Positions 21,760-34,417 of a DNA stretch of 64,000 bases are shown here, piece by piece. Each line of letters starts with the position of its first letter. Position 1 is the stretch's first letter. This stretch comes from Dolomedes plantarius (taxonomy: Eukaryota; Arthropoda; Arachnida; Araneae; Dolomedidae), in NCBI GenBank assembly GCA_907164885.2, contig OU015496.1:181440128-181504127 (forward strand), read 5' to 3'. Position numbers and translations under genes: made by a program. The notes under the pieces were generated by a model. That model saw only the letters and a program-made list of their open reading frames with translations, did no database searches and had not been told where the DNA came from.

Positions 21760-22370
21760 GCGAAAAAGTTGTAAAATGGCTAAAGTTGTAAATAGTTATT
21801 TTGCTGGCTCACAAATTCCTTATTTACATCCCATAATCACTTGGCAACAAGACAGTGCATTGCTTCATTGGGGTATGATTGTACGAGACTTTTTAAATGA
21901 GGAATTTCCAAACAGGTGGATTGGACGAGATGGTCCCATCCAATGACCACCAGGGCCCGATTATGAACGCTGGGGGCCCCTGGGCAGATGCTATTTGGAC
22001 CCCCTCCTTACGAACATCTATAAAAATAAGAACTATCCATGGGCTATACATACTATTAGAAGTACTAGGTGCATACACCAAGGGGGTTTTGGGGGCCCCC
22101 TAGCATCAGGGGGCCCTGGGCAAAGTCCCGATTTGCCCATGCGATAAAATGGCCCTCCCTCGAACTCCATACATTACACCTCTTGACTTTTTTCTTTCGG
22201 GATTTGTCAAAGACAAAGTTTTTTCAACAAAAGTGAGCAGTCTTAAAGAGAGTCTTAAAGAGCAGTCATAATTTCTGCTATTTCATGTTATTTTGGAATG
22301 CACATGGGCTGAAATGGATTACCGACTGGATATTTTCCTTGCCACAAAAGGAACACATATTGAAATTTAT
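21760..22370 (+). pseudogene. Tc1/mariner-type transposase remnant
   Basis: The fragment TWQQDSALLHWGMIVRDFL followed by FPNRWIGRDGPI holds the second catalytic aspartate in QQDSALLHW. After an insertion of about 190 bp the frame resumes as ALPRTPYITPLDFFLSGFVK, the third-aspartate region (PLDFF), then DKVFSTKVSSLKE, with the end near KGTHIEIY and a stop close to 22370. The first catalytic aspartate and the DNA-binding domain were not found. The insert splits the gene between the second and third catalytic residues, so the copy is dead. Confidence 0.8.
21951..22142. mobile_element. GC-rich insert in mariner, hAT-like ends
   Basis: A stretch of about 190 bp, far richer in G and C than its surroundings, splitting the transposase remnant. 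The left end CAGGGCCCGATTATG and right region GATTTGCCCATG, with GGGGGCCCC blocks inside each, resemble the hAT MITE at 1083-1573. A clean 8-bp target duplication was not found, so the boundaries are approximate and the family is inferred. Confidence 0.5.
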
Positions 22371-22489
22371 TGACTATACTAAAAAAACTCATATATAAGG
22401 TAACACGTATGTGAATTTCTAGTTCCTACCATGAGTACTTATTTTTATATAAATTTTTAAAATGTGTCAAGGTTTTTTGAGACACCCTG

Positions 22490-24039
22490 TATAACAAGAT
22501 AAAAAGGTTGAATTGCCTCAAAATTTAATGAATTATTTTTGGCGACTAATTACTATCCTTTAAGGGCGTCGTCCGTATGAGTCGGTTAGTTCAACTCTAT
22601 GTAGTGCTTGATCGCAACTGCGGTGCCGCAACGACCGAGCCTAATAGTTATTACCTCTAACATTGTATATTAACGAAAACAAATGATTTTTTAAGCCAAA
22701 AATCTATGCGACACTGTGAATAAAGAATTATTACCGGAATAGCTATAAATTTGCTCTTGTATTTCTAAACAAAATAGCTTCATAAAACGGAATAATCAAA
22801 ATGGTGATGCCCCATTAAAAAATATATTAGAGAAATTATTTTCTTCGCTCTATAAGCGGATTTTCATTAGAATAAGTATTAGAGAGCCACAAAATAGCAC
22901 TTCAAAATTGTTAATAGCCTCACAATTAACTTAATGCGACGCCATTTCCATGAAGCACCAAGTTGTTGCGTTCAGTCGGACACGGAATGAATGAATGTAA
23001 TTTCTTTGGTGAAATGTTTATTCTTAAGATTTAGTTTATGGCTTGTTCATCCATTTTAATTGAAGTTTTTATTGCTGGATTATTTATACATCATGCGAAA
23101 AAAAAATATTCCTTGGAAAGTGCATAAAGTTCCTTTCAGAGAATTTCGCGCAGAATTTTAATTTTATTTTCGAGCGAATTTTCCTTTGTGCATACAAATA
23201 TGACTTTGCTTTATAAAATGATACATGTAAGCAATTATAAAGCTATATATGGGCCACAGGGACATATCTTCATGATAAAAAGTTATAACATTAAACAAAC
23301 AGTAATATTTGCGCTTTTCATGCTTATTTTAAGCATGAAATTAATTAAAATTCATGAATTTTTAATTACATTCAGCCTCCACGAAATCCTGGTTCATGGG
23401 TTTAAAAGCTCAAAAACCACCTTCATGTAAATGAAGATATTCACACTCTATGAAGATATTCCGAGTTCCCAACTTGGAGTCGCGACCCTCAAGTGCGTCG
23501 TAAGGGTTTTCTTGCGGAGAGACATTTTTTGTAGTTGAATTATTTTCACAAGAGGTTTTCATCGCTTATTAATTTAAATATTTCTAAACCCCATAGCCTA
23601 AAAGAGTTTTTAGCACAGAATTTTATTGATGATGGGAAGCAAGGGATTTAAAGTCTAGTTATAGTGAATACATAAAAATTGTTGAGAGGAAAAAGACTTT
23701 CAAAACGCTTACGTGTATAGTGATTTGTACACATTACGAGTAATAATATACGTAAATATAATGAGCAATATTCTTTTTTAGTTCATCAATTATGTAATTA
23801 ATCTTATTTGCGTATTTTAAATTGTATTTTACATGTCACAAAGAAATTTTCCTAGAATCTCTTTGTTCCCTTTTGATTTCGAATAATTTTATGAGTTATA
23901 ACTCGCATCCAAAGCTGCTTAGAGCGGTGCTTAATCCTAAACTACTCCTGAATACTCATATTCTGCATTTAACATCAAACTGCTCCAGATGACTGAACTT
24001 ATTGAAGTAAATATCTAGCAGATTGTTGGAGGCTAACAC
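22490..24039. other. AT-rich stretch with an isolated hAT-like end
   Basis: Mostly featureless. At 23459-23515 a GC-richer segment, GAGTTCCCAACTTGGAGTCG then CGACCC, resembles a hAT terminal region of the CAGnGGTTCCCAACCTGGGG type. No matching opposite end was found, so it is a relic. A segment at 22561-22650 with CGTCCGTATGAGTCGGTTAG looks MITE-like but also lacks a partner. Confidence 0.35.
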
Positions 24040-24930
24040 TTCCTCTGTGATATTCTTCTATATTGCGGTCATTAGATTCAGATGGACTTACGCTAGCGAG
24101 ATTCGGGGGTTTTCAGCGGAAATGTACATTAAGAAGTTGAAAACTTTTCAGTACTCAGCCTTAATACCATGTTTCAGTTGCCCCCAAACTGCCCCTATTG
24201 ACTCCATGGAAATTAAACTTCCAGTAGAACCTCTAGATTTGTTTGAAAATATAAAGTTTCAGTCCAGGTGTTTAATAAACTCCCCGGTAAAAAAACCTCT
24301 TAGGTTTATCTCACCTATTGAGCATTATCATCGGTAATCTTTTAACAATAGAGTTAATTCCCTTAAAAACCAGTTCTGTTCTTCAAAGTGTACAGATTTC
24401 CTGGTCAATTTCTTTCGAATCTCCCTAGATCTTGAAGGGGTGTTGGTTTGTTCTGAATATTCCTGACATTCTATATACGAGAGAAGATCTTAGAGTTTTG
24501 AAAAATCTTACCCTTGATCATCTGATTATTGAATATGGCAATCATTTTAGGATTTTTATTGACGGTTCTGTAAATGCTAGCAACTCCAGAGATAGGGCTT
24601 GTTATTTTATAGAAGAACTGGAGGAGATATTTCTTATTACTTCTTGTCCATGTTCAAGCCTGGATGCCGAAATATTAGCAATCAGTGCTGCTTTGGACCG
24701 CTGTCTCTAAATTGAAGACAGACCAATTAATTACTGGAACTTCAGGTCCTTCCCCAAAACAAACCTAAAGATTACTTTTTCGTACTTGCGAAATCATGGT
24801 CTATTGTTTAAATTGAGGAATAAAGATATGACGTTACTGAGAGTTCCCGCACTATGCGGGCCAAGGAAACGAGATAGTTAACTATTTGGCAAAATTGCCC
24901 TAAAAATGTAACAGGTTTCCTCGGATATGA
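24040..24930 (+). pseudogene. LINE fragment: RT C-terminus and RNase H
   Basis: Remnant of a non-LTR retrotransposon of the Jockey/CR1 kind. A first block (to about 24337) reads LKTFQYSALIPCFSCPQTAP then IDSMEIKLPVEPLDL, typical of the linker after the reverse transcriptase. An RNase H domain follows at about 24432-24900 with catalytic aspartate in FIDGSV and glutamate in LDAEILAI. After an in-frame stop at 24708 the homology continues (RPINYWNF) to a degenerate GNEIVNYLAK, where the usual GNExAD aspartate is N. Several frame changes and stops make it inactive. It is truncated at its 5' end. Confidence 0.7.
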
Positions 24931-26566
24931 TTATTTTTTCTAAATGTTTAAACAGAGATAATACTGATGCCAGAAATTTTTGGTGTACATCTTAGAAAAA
25001 TACTGTAAATTATCGCAATCTATACCACCTCCTACAAGTACCAAACGACCTAATTTACTTCAGAAAAGTTTCTAGAGTGGTTGCTACCTTTGCAGGAACT
25101 GCCAAATTTGGCAGTATTGTATCACAAGCTTATATAAGCGGCTTTCATCTCGTGGATTCCAGTGAATGTCTTGTTTGTACAGATGCAGGTCGTGTTTGTA
25201 CTTTGCAGCAGATATTGTTCCGATATGCGGGAAAGAATTGTTATTGAAAAATATTGACCGAATTGCGTGCTCCATTGGATATTGTTACTGTATTGCCTGA
25301 TCCTGTCTTTATATGTATTGCCTGATCCTGTCTTTATATGTATCACCTTTCATGTGTATATTACACACCGTGCAATCGGCTCCGGACTTAAGTAACAAGA
25401 TGTTATGTACAGTAAATTGCATTTACTCAGTTTTGAAAATTTTAACTGTTTCAAAGGTTTGAAGCTCATTTATAAACATTATATTCCTTTCAAATTGATA
25501 CTTATGGCCATATAAGGGATATTAATTAAATATTAACAAATATAATACAGAAACAACTCGTGAAATAAGGTACACAGAGTTGGAAAAATGATTGTATGTT
25601 GAATAAAAATTAAGGTCTGTTTAGAGGAAAATGCAATCAATATTTACAATAACTGTTGAGTTTTATCTAGGATGTAGAGCATGCTTTATAAATAAAAGTT
25701 CTTTTATTACATTGAAAATAACTTCGCATAGAACATTTTAAATTTAGATAATAAAATGCTAAATTGACTACTCCCTTTGAAAAAAGACCTTATCTTGCAT
25801 ACCCATAATACTACTTTTATCAATTCCTGGCTTAGTAAAATTTGCTATATTTTATGCTGAAAAAAAATTTAATGTGTTTTCATTTTCAATGTCTTTTTAT
25901 GTAAATGTAATGGAGAAATGATTGCAGTTCGGAAAAAGATGGAAATCCTCGCTCTGGACTCTAGCCCAATGATTTCTTCACTCCACTAAGTTGGCTGAAC
26001 AAACTATTTTACATACGATAAAAGTTCTGCCCCAATTAATGTGACTCATTTTTTAAAGTGGGACTTAAAAAAACAGTCTCTTTCGAAGGAGTGGTAAAGA
26101 AGAGTTAACAACGAGAACACATAAAATATTCATTCTAATCCATTCAAAAACTTTTCTGAATAGAAAAGAACCAGAAAATATTTCTAGTATATACCACACA
26201 GGTGAAAAACCGTAGATGATAAAACTCGTATAAATTGCCCTTTGTCTGCATGAAATTGAAATAATACTTCATATAATATAAATAAATAGAGCTAAGTAAT
26301 GTTTGAAGCATCTAAATTAATTTTTTAAAGTATCTAAGATCCATATAGAATTTTCAACCCTAGTTTTCAAATCCAGCTGCGTAATTAGCTAATTAGTTTC
26401 CCTTACAGCTTTGTATTAAGGGAATTTTATTGTCCTCTGTTTCTATTCGTTGCTTCAGGCTCGATTCTTTAATTAATGTTTTTCCTGTGATTTCATGATA
26501 CGGTTTCTGACTCAAAATACATTATTGTAACTTGCTACGAAATGGAGAAACGTCGAATATGGGAGA
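24931..26566. other. AT-rich stretch with a short tandem duplication
   Basis: Holds a recent tandem duplication of about 26 bp at 25291-25343 (GTATTGCCTGATCCTGTCTT then TATAT, twice), which produces two overlapping minus-strand open frames that are not genes. Nothing else was recognised. Confidence 0.5.
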
Positions 26567-26570
26567 TATG

Positions 26571-26616
<46 letters not shown>
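26567..26616 (+). repeat. (TA)n-(TG)n microsatellite
   Basis: About nine TA units run directly into about thirteen TG units. The minus-strand open frame across it encodes TH and IY dipeptide runs and is not a gene. Confidence 0.95.
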
Positions 26617-26617
<1 letters not shown>

Positions 26618-28173
26618 TACATAAATGTAGAAAGAGACGAGAAGCAGCATCGATATCAAGGTGAATGCAACCAAATGTACACTTTGTTGGTAAGATTTAT
26701 TCCTCAGTAACTCCAACATCACCAGTAAACTGAAAATTGTATTTCTGAATATAATGTTCGTTAAAGAAAACTGACTAAAATGTAGTACACACCATAAAAA
26801 CAATTAAAAATCATACCGTTAACCAACTTAAGCAGTAAATCTTCGTGTGAGATCACATTCCCCGAGTTAAATTGAAAAACGAGGAAAAATAAGTCTCTGA
26901 ACAGGTCTGTCTACAGTGAAATTTACTGAAACATAAAACAGAGTTGTTAAGAAAATACATCACATTCAACTAAAATGCATGCCATGCTCTGAAAGGCAAT
27001 CGACCAGACAAGTTTGTAAGCCAGAAAATGAAAAAAGGGGAAAATAAATTATTTTTTAAATTAAAATTACATTAATTGTACACAATTAAAAACAGAATAT
27101 AGAAAATATAAATTAACTACTATTCTATAAAACTAAACTACAAAAATACGAATAAGCAAACTTATTTTGATAATTATTTGACTTAATGTAAATGTGAGTT
27201 CATATACAAAATATTTATGTATGTATATACGTATATGTAAAATTTAATTTGTTTGTATACATATGTGTGTGTAATCCCACACATACTTTTGTGTTTTAAA
27301 AGTATGGACCCACACAAAAAAAGAAAATGTCGGTTCTTTCTAATCTTCTAAAAAATACTCCTGAAATCGATTTCTCATGATTTCACGGGAGTTGACATTT
27401 TTGTGAATTCTGAAACAATATACTTTTCCTTCCATCGAAGTCTACAACAAATCAGCGATATCTGGTCTCTTGTTAAAAGTTCATATTTTCTTACGTGGCT
27501 CCTCTACGTAACTCATGCCGAATATTTTAGACGAACAATCCATTCGTTGTCCTATTTGATGTATACGCCTGACATAAAACAATATCTCTACGGACCATAG
27601 CGATGCAGTTTCAGAAAATGACAAATATATATTTGTTGAATAATTCATTTGGAATGATATCGTAAAATGTTTTATCTTTTCAGTTTGATCTTGTCATACA
27701 TACGTAAATGGACTCAAATAAGATAAGTTTATAAAAGAGAAAAACAACGTAAGCTGATTTGTTAATACTGGTATAAATAATTTTTTTATGTAAAATAGAT
27801 TAACCCCTACATAATTCACTTGTGTGGTCTTAACATCGTTTGATACTTAATGCTTCTTACTCAAAATACATAACCATTCTTTATAATCCCAATTTTTATT
27901 TAATATTTCGCGTTTCTGACATGAAAAATATCTTTATTAGTATTTAAATATAAATATGTTCTGTCATTTGATTTGGGCTCATATCTTACGTTAACAACTG
28001 GACTCAAAGGAAAATCATAATATAATTTAAGTTAATTAATGGAAAACTACTCGGTATGTTAATCTCGACTAATTAGTATTGATAGAATTTTTGATACAAA
28101 AAATTCAGTTAGTCTTTTCCAAAGAAACTACCATGGGGTTATTAAAGTAGGATTACTTATCGTTTCTTACCTC
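26617..28173. other. AT-rich DNA, no gene supported
   Basis: No repeat structure beyond short AT runs. An open frame of 65 codons at 27403-27600 has no recognisable feature. Confidence 0.4.
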
Positions 28174-28216
28174 TTTTGTATGTATATATGTATGTATGTG
28201 TTATGTATATATGTAC

Positions 28217-28273
<57 letters not shown>
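28174..28273 (+). repeat. TATG/(TA)n microsatellite
   Basis: Begins with TATG/TGTA variants and becomes a pure run of about 25 TA dinucleotides. It abuts the dispersed repeat starting with ACTAGC. Confidence 0.95.
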
Positions 28274-28274
<1 letters not shown>

Positions 28275-28988
28275 TAGCATTATTGCTGGCGTTGCCCGGG
28301 TAGATATATAGATATAAAATTTTTCATGCATTCCATCAAAAAAATATGTGGGTGCACCCCAACCCTTCATGTTCATCTGGCCAGACAGACTGCGCTTAGC
28401 GCGATTCTACAGAAATGATATACAAACAATAAGAAAGAAAGAAACTTAGAGCCTGCGGACCTTCGTCTGATTTTATTGAGAATTAGTAACACCGTGTTGC
28501 GGGATTCGCACGTTTGGATTGAATAAGTTTACTATTTAATTATATTTGTTAGATACTGTTTAATTAGATTTGTTTGATCCTCTGTTTAATTAGAAATAAG
28601 TTTTATAATTTACATTTGCGTTTATTATTTATTTTTCCCTTAAAAATGCACTTTTTTTCCACATCACCGAAGAGGTAAAGTGCAAGATGCGTTGGGGAGC
28701 CAGGGGCAAAGGTCATTCCCAACCCTCTTCCTCCCGCGCATTGGAATTTGACCCCCACCGTCACGCCTAGAAGCTGTTTGTGATGAATGGTCTGTATTCA
28801 CGGGTGGTACGCGCACCTCTTAGGGGAACAAAAAATCATTAAAAAATTAATTTAAAAAAACTAATTGAGCCCCAAATTTCGTTTTTGCTGCGTTAAGTTT
28901 CTCGGGTCCTAAGCATTAACTGTGACGAATTTGGTCCCGGTAGGTGAAACAGCCTATGATTCTATAGCGGACAAACAAATAGACGAGC

Positions 28989-28991
<3 letters not shown>
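28274..28991. mobile_element. Dispersed repeat between two (TA)n tracts
   Basis: About 720 bp starting ACTAGCATTATTGCTGGCGT TGCCCGGG and ending ACAAATAGACGAGCTC TTTTATATA. It is GC-richer than its flanks and bounded on both sides by TA microsatellites. Its start and (TA)n junctions resemble the ACTAGCTGAA...CCCGTACTTC family at 33705 and 49435, so it may be a related class, but interior similarity is not evident. Class unknown. Confidence 0.5.
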
Positions 28992-29031
<40 letters not shown>

Positions 29032-29043
29032 GTGTGTGTGTGT
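28992..29043 (+). repeat. (TA)n-(TG)n microsatellite
   Basis: About 19 TA units followed by a short TG run, directly after the dispersed repeat. Confidence 0.95.
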
Positions 29044-31589
29044 CAGTGAAAATTTTGACGCATTTTGGTACTTTTCTATTTAGCTATTTACTGCTTGCCA
29101 AAGCGGTACAGCCTGGGTGTGGCGTGCCGCCAAAATAATAACTCGCGACGACGTACGGTTTTACCGTCTGAAATTTTGCTTTTTGGAGGACCTTTCTGGG
29201 GGAACGTAATCCTACGTTAATAATTAGATTGACATAATTTTTGACACAAAAACTGAATTGTGACACTAAACTTTTCCTGCATAGTTCTTTGCGTCATTGT
29301 TATCCCATATGAAAATGACTTCGTGCAATTTCTTGCCCTTGATATTTTGACCTTTCAAACAACTTCTTCTTTGTTTTATTTCATGGCTCTCTGTAACAAT
29401 AAAAATTTTAGCCTAAAAATTTGGTGAGCTTCCAACTGTTGCTAAATTAATTGACTCGAGTATCATAATATTATGTCTTATGAGTCTATTTATGCCGTAC
29501 CTAAACATCTGAACTGAAATTCAAAATGTCATGCTTATAAAAAGAAAAGCTCTCCCCTCACTTAGTTAGAATGGTGCTACTTAATTTTTTTGCATATAAA
29601 ACCGAATAACGACGCAAAAACATTCTTTCATATTTTTTTGCATCTTTATTATTCCGTCCGAAAACGGCTTAGTGTTATTTCTTTTGCTTAAACTGCCTCA
29701 GTTCTTTGAAAAGCGCGTCACAGTCGTGACTAGATAGAAAAATATTACTATATCATAAATTTTTCTTCTCCAGAACATTAGTTTCAATCTTTTTTATTGC
29801 TCTTGAGGGACCAGCACGAATGATCAATTTTGTGATGAAAAAGATTACCTGATATTAAATGAACATCAATGATTTGTAGAGTTTTCAATCAGGTTTTTCA
29901 GCAACTGCACTTAATGGAAAAAATTGATCCTATCAATTGAATATAATCGGCAAATCTTTTTCCCACTGAGACGACTGGATTGATACAAATTTTATAACCA
30001 CGAGGAATAAATAGAATTTGTGACCTTTTTTTTCCCTTCCATTAATCATACATTTATTTCTCTTGTAAATATTAGGACTGAAAGCATTCGTTGACATTTA
30101 CGTCTTTTATTCATTTATTTATCAATTTTGTATTATTTACATCTTTGCATAAAGTAATTCAGAATGAATATTTGGCAGTGTAAGAGTACTAGTATAGATT
30201 AAATGGAAATAGTATAGATGAAATGGCAAACCAATATTGTGACTTTAACTGTCGAAAATTATTTTACCAGTACCGGTAGATAAGATTTTCTCAGTAATCA
30301 ATTCCCAAGGTACACCTAACATTAACTTTTTATAAGAATTCTGTTAAAAAAATTTCAAAATTGTCTCCTAAGTATTTTTTATGTATTATTTTTTAAGGCA
30401 TGTTTCCTTTCCTTTCTTCTTTTCTGTATGTTTCCTTTTTTATTTAATTTAAAAAAATTTAAATTTTAAAAATAAATTAATAAAAATCAAGATTAAACTT
30501 ATAAAAATATAAATAATATAGAAATGAAAAAAATATATATAATTGACTAAAAATACTTTCTGTGTTTTCTTACTCTTTCTGTGTCTCTGACTTTTAATTG
30601 ACTAATACTAGTTAATTTTTGATTTAAATTTATCTTTATTAACTCAGCACAATCCATTGTAAATTAATTTTATCTTAAAAACCTCTACTGATCCATTTCA
30701 CGAGAACCCTAATTCAAAATAATCATAGACATCACTGGAGTTAAAGCCTTTGGTCCAGGTACTCCGGAAAGAGCATAACAGCGGTGTCTCTTAACTATTT
30801 ATTGCTTTCAATGGGAAGTTCTTCTTATAAGAGATCATATTGCTACAAAAATCGATTTATAAAAACTGATTTCAATATTTATTCCAGTATTGGTTTTTAT
30901 TGAAAATAGGTCCCAATATTTGTTAAATTAAATGAGAACACTGGATCCATTTAATATGAATTTTTTAAAGAAAATGCTATCAGTCCGACGAGAAACTTCC
31001 ACTACAAAGAGTAAGCAAGAGCTTAATTATTAACATGTAACTTATTTTATTCTTTGATTTAAATTGTTTATAATAATTGCTAGTGTTTTGCATAGCCACT
31101 CTTGTTCCACACTTCACCCTAACCAGGTTCTGCTTAAGCCCCTGTCTCACGGCAGCATATTTTAATTTCATTTTAGGAACAGTTTCTGAAATAATGCAAA
31201 TATTAAAGCACGGGAAATATTTTATTTTTAGAGCACAACCTAGTTTCTTTTATTTTAGAGATTTATTTTAAAGTAAAGAAAATTTTGAATTTCCGCAGAA
31301 AGTTATTTTGCCGCTGGAAGTATATTTGCACTAGAGGAGTGTACAAGCACCTAAATGGAATGGGAGAGAAGTTTTTTAATTATTTTCTTTCATACTTGAA
31401 TCTGTGTCAGGAACTCTAAAGGGGGAATATTTCGGGACCCCTTTTATCTAGCACACCCTTCTGATTGTGGTCATGTCTTCTTTAAAGCCTGAAGAGATAT
31501 TTTGTACCTAAATTCCAAAACAATTGTGTTAGTTTGTTCTACCCTCCATGAAATCTTTATTGTAGCCATGGTGCTGCAAAATATGACTG
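29044..31589. other. AT-rich DNA, no feature seen
   Basis: About 2.5 kb without a supportable gene, RNA or repeat. Open frames here are 60-65 codons, within chance expectation. Confidence 0.45.
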
Positions 31590-32120
31590 TAGTGTTCCAA
31601 ATAAAGCAACCATAAAGTCAATAAGGTTACAATGGCATCTGACTCATGTGGACCTATTTGGCAATGAGATGGCTGACATCTTAGAAAAGGGGGGGGGGTA
31701 CCTCTGAACGTTCCCCAACTTCTTCGGCTCTTACTTATCTGGAGACTTATTCCGTAAGGAAATCTTTTATCCAGAGTACTTGGAGATCTCCCCCAGTCCA
31801 TGACTGGCAGTTTGGTCTCTGCCCTGGTAAAGCTCTTATCTTCAAGTATGATAGAGCTGGGCATACTGCTGCCTCTAGATTTGCTAGTCGCCACTGGATG
31901 TGCCTAAAATTTGATCGACAAAACAAAACTTTTCCCACTTGTAAAAAGTGTAACAATGAGAGGGCTACCCCTGGCTACATCCTAACTTGCTTAAATTTGT
32001 CTAGGGAGGACTTTATTACTAATTCTCTCATATTAATGGACCTACTGAGGATATATGAGCTCATGCACCTAGTCTAGAGCCGCTAGACCAGGAGGAATTA
32101 GAAATGACAACAACAACACA
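31590..32120 (+). pseudogene. LINE 3' end (RNase H end and zinc-knuckle tail)
   Basis: 5'-truncated non-LTR retrotransposon. The translation keeps the end of an RNase H domain (WHLTHVDLFGNEMADIL, with the GNEMAD aspartate), then after a G-run frameshift (about 31690) the C-terminal region with GHTAASRFASRHWMCLKFD and the cysteine motif CKKCNNERATPGYILTC, a C-x2-C...H/Y...C type tail common in Jockey-like LINEs. The 3' end passes through GTCTAGAGCCGCTAGACC, which forms a small hairpin, to a CAA-repeat tail (about 32105-32120). The minus-strand frames here are shadows. Confidence 0.8.
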
Positions 32121-33704
32121 ATGGCACTTGAAACACCTGGTGTCATGGGGCGGATATTTCTTTCAACTGTTGCGAAATTGTTCCTACAAAATACAGATTA
32201 CGGAGATTATTTTAATGAACAATTTTTTATCCAAGGTTGATGGACTTCAGGTACATGTCACAATAAGCAATTAAAGTGCGTTACGATTAACAAGATGGTG
32301 TCTAACCATTCTTGCGTCTGGTAAAGAATTGTCGAAGTCAAACCGGTCAGGATGGAAGCTTCATGTGAACTGCGAGTTTATTCAAATTTACTGAGAATAA
32401 AACAAAGAGTAATTTATGCCTGCTATACACATTAGACCATCTACCAGACCATCATCCATTGATTTTGAGAAAAGTTCTAACTGTAGTTAGCACTTTAAGC
32501 GTTTGAAACAGATTTTGCCTCTATGTACTTCAAACTTGAAAAGCGTTTGTGACGGAATATTTCATTTTATAATTTAGTGTTCAAATGTGTCTGACACGGT
32601 ATATTTTTGATGCTTTTGAACAGAAAAGGTTGGAGGATGGAACAATTCATTTTTCGAATTGAAAGAAAGTGACAGAAAGACATATCTGAAACGTTTAAAA
32701 ATAAAAATACTCTTAATAGTAGGACTTAAATTTTATTAAAAATGTAAAAAGGGTAAAAGAAATCCCCAGAAATTTCAGCAACAAATTAAAATTACAACAA
32801 CAAAAAGAAACTGAAAAACAATAGCAAAAAATATAAAATGTTGCTCTAACAGAAGAAGGAAAGTTTGTAAAAGCTTCAATTAGGCTTAAAAGTATGGTGT
32901 CTTATGTCGTGTCCGATTTTTTCCTACTCTATAATTAGACACTGAGAATTCAAAAATTATTCCATTTGGTAAACTGCCCATGTTATCAAAAAGGGGGGAA
33001 AGAATGATTTGAAATGTCACTCAGAAAAACAGCCTGACTTGGTTTAAAGGTGTGATATACTTCAAATAATAGTTTGTATAGTTCTCAAAATTCCGATAAA
33101 TACATATTATAATAAATTTTGTACCAAATCTAGTGAAACACCATAATAATCCGCAAACCGCCATTATTTAATAACCAATGTAGGGATAAAACAAGAAATC
33201 CCTACTCTGAGAACAGTAGCTTTTGCTTTATATGAACTGGGAGAGTTTATATGCTATCGAATTTCCTAGAAAATGGTGGTGATTTTCCATTTTATATGAT
33301 GCCTTGAGTTATCGGCTAACGAATAAAGAGGATTAAAATTCACGGTTTATGGACTCTTTTCGTCATAATTGCGGGAGAGGAATTTACTTAACCTCCCTCG
33401 TATGAACATTCCGCGTATTAGAAAAGCACCGAGGCAGACAAAATAGAAAATAGAAACTTAACTCATTATCAGTGGAATGCAGTGGTTGCTTTACTTATTT
33501 AGTTTTATTCTTTCGTTGCCGGTGCTGATAATTTCTTTTTCCATGTACTGTAATAGAAATTTAACTGATTTTCATATTGCAATAAAAAGTTAGAAGCGAG
33601 AAAATTGAATAAGGTGTATGTAATTTTGGATTAATCGAACAAGGTTTATATTTAAAAAGTAATGTTATTAAAATTCTGTCTTCACATCTGTACTTTATAA
33701 ATAT
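32121..33704. other. AT-rich DNA, no feature seen
   Basis: No gene, RNA or repeat structure recognised. Confidence 0.45.
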
Positions 33705-34417
33705 ACTAGCTGAAAGCCCGTACTTCCCTACGGAGTACATTCAAATTAAATACAACGGTCAATGCATACAATTAATGCCAAAAATATGTACAAATATATT
33801 TGTAATAAAGACAACGATCAACGTAACGTATATTTTTATGGACAAAATAATGTAGAAGAAAATATTCAAATTGGATCTAATGGAACATACTAAAGAATAT
33901 AGTACAGTTTGAGAAACATATGTTTTCTTGCATTTTAATATTTTTTGGGGTAATGTCCAATCGTCTGCCGTATTTGAAAGGAAAATTTTTTTTGTCTATT
34001 TCGTTGTATGCACGTACTGATAAATTAATTTAAAGAACCAGAAAAAGAAATCACGTGATCAGCATTTAATAAATTAAATTCTAAAAATGAATCTTTAAAA
34101 ATTCACTAAAAATCAGAAATTGGAGGTAAAGATTCAAAAAAGATTTCATTTTAAAGAAATTTTTATGATCTTTCACGTGATATTAATTTTATAACCCTCA
34201 AATTATTATTTTAAATGCAAACGTTAAAAAAGTTACAAAAGCAGATTAAAAATTTAATTTTAAAAAATCTAAGAAGAATTTTTCAAAAATCTTTCTTAGT
34301 GCACCCTTACACTATAAGAAGAATATCCATGCAAAATTTTAGCCCTTTAGGTCCATTGGTTTGGTCTGTGCGTTGTATGTCAGTGAGTCAGTCAGTTGCG
34401 GAACTGTTTTATATACA
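33705..34417 (+). mobile_element. Dispersed repeat (ACTAGCTG family), copy interrupted
   Basis: Begins ACTAGCTGAAAGCCCGTACT and runs to GTCAGTTGCGGAACTG TTTTATATA, where a mariner element interrupts it; a few further bases resume at 35712. It matches the copy at 49435-50210 nearly end to end, with modules such as GAGTACATTCAAATTAAA, GACAAAATAATGTAGAAGAA, TTTCTTAGTGCACCC and GCGTTGTATGTCAGTGAGTC. The class is not identified: no inverted ends and no coding domain. Ends next to TA runs suggest insertion into TA-rich targets. Confidence 0.8.

Larger units (their letters stand above)
21606..22489 (+). mobile_element. Mariner-like element, internally deleted
   Basis: 884 bp flanked by TA (21604-21605 and 22490-22491). 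The inverted ends are AGGGCGTCTCAAAAAACCTTG and AGGGTGTCTCAAAAAACCTT read inwards from the right. The interior is the C-terminal part of a transposase, interrupted by a GC-rich insert (21951-22142). Much of the N-terminal coding region is missing. Confidence 0.85.

Noticed and set aside
22561..22990. Possible PIF-like MITE with CGTCCGTATGAGTCGG start
   Set aside because: The proposed right end near 22976 does not pair convincingly with the left end.
26522..26803. Minus-strand open frame with possible membrane segments
   Set aside because: Spans a (TA)n(TG)n microsatellite; the hydrophobic stretches come from T-rich DNA.
28167..28376. Minus-strand open frame
   Set aside because: Encodes an IY dipeptide run from a TA microsatellite.
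31529..31956. Two minus-strand open frames
   Set aside because: Shadows of the plus-strand LINE RNase H and C-terminal remnant.
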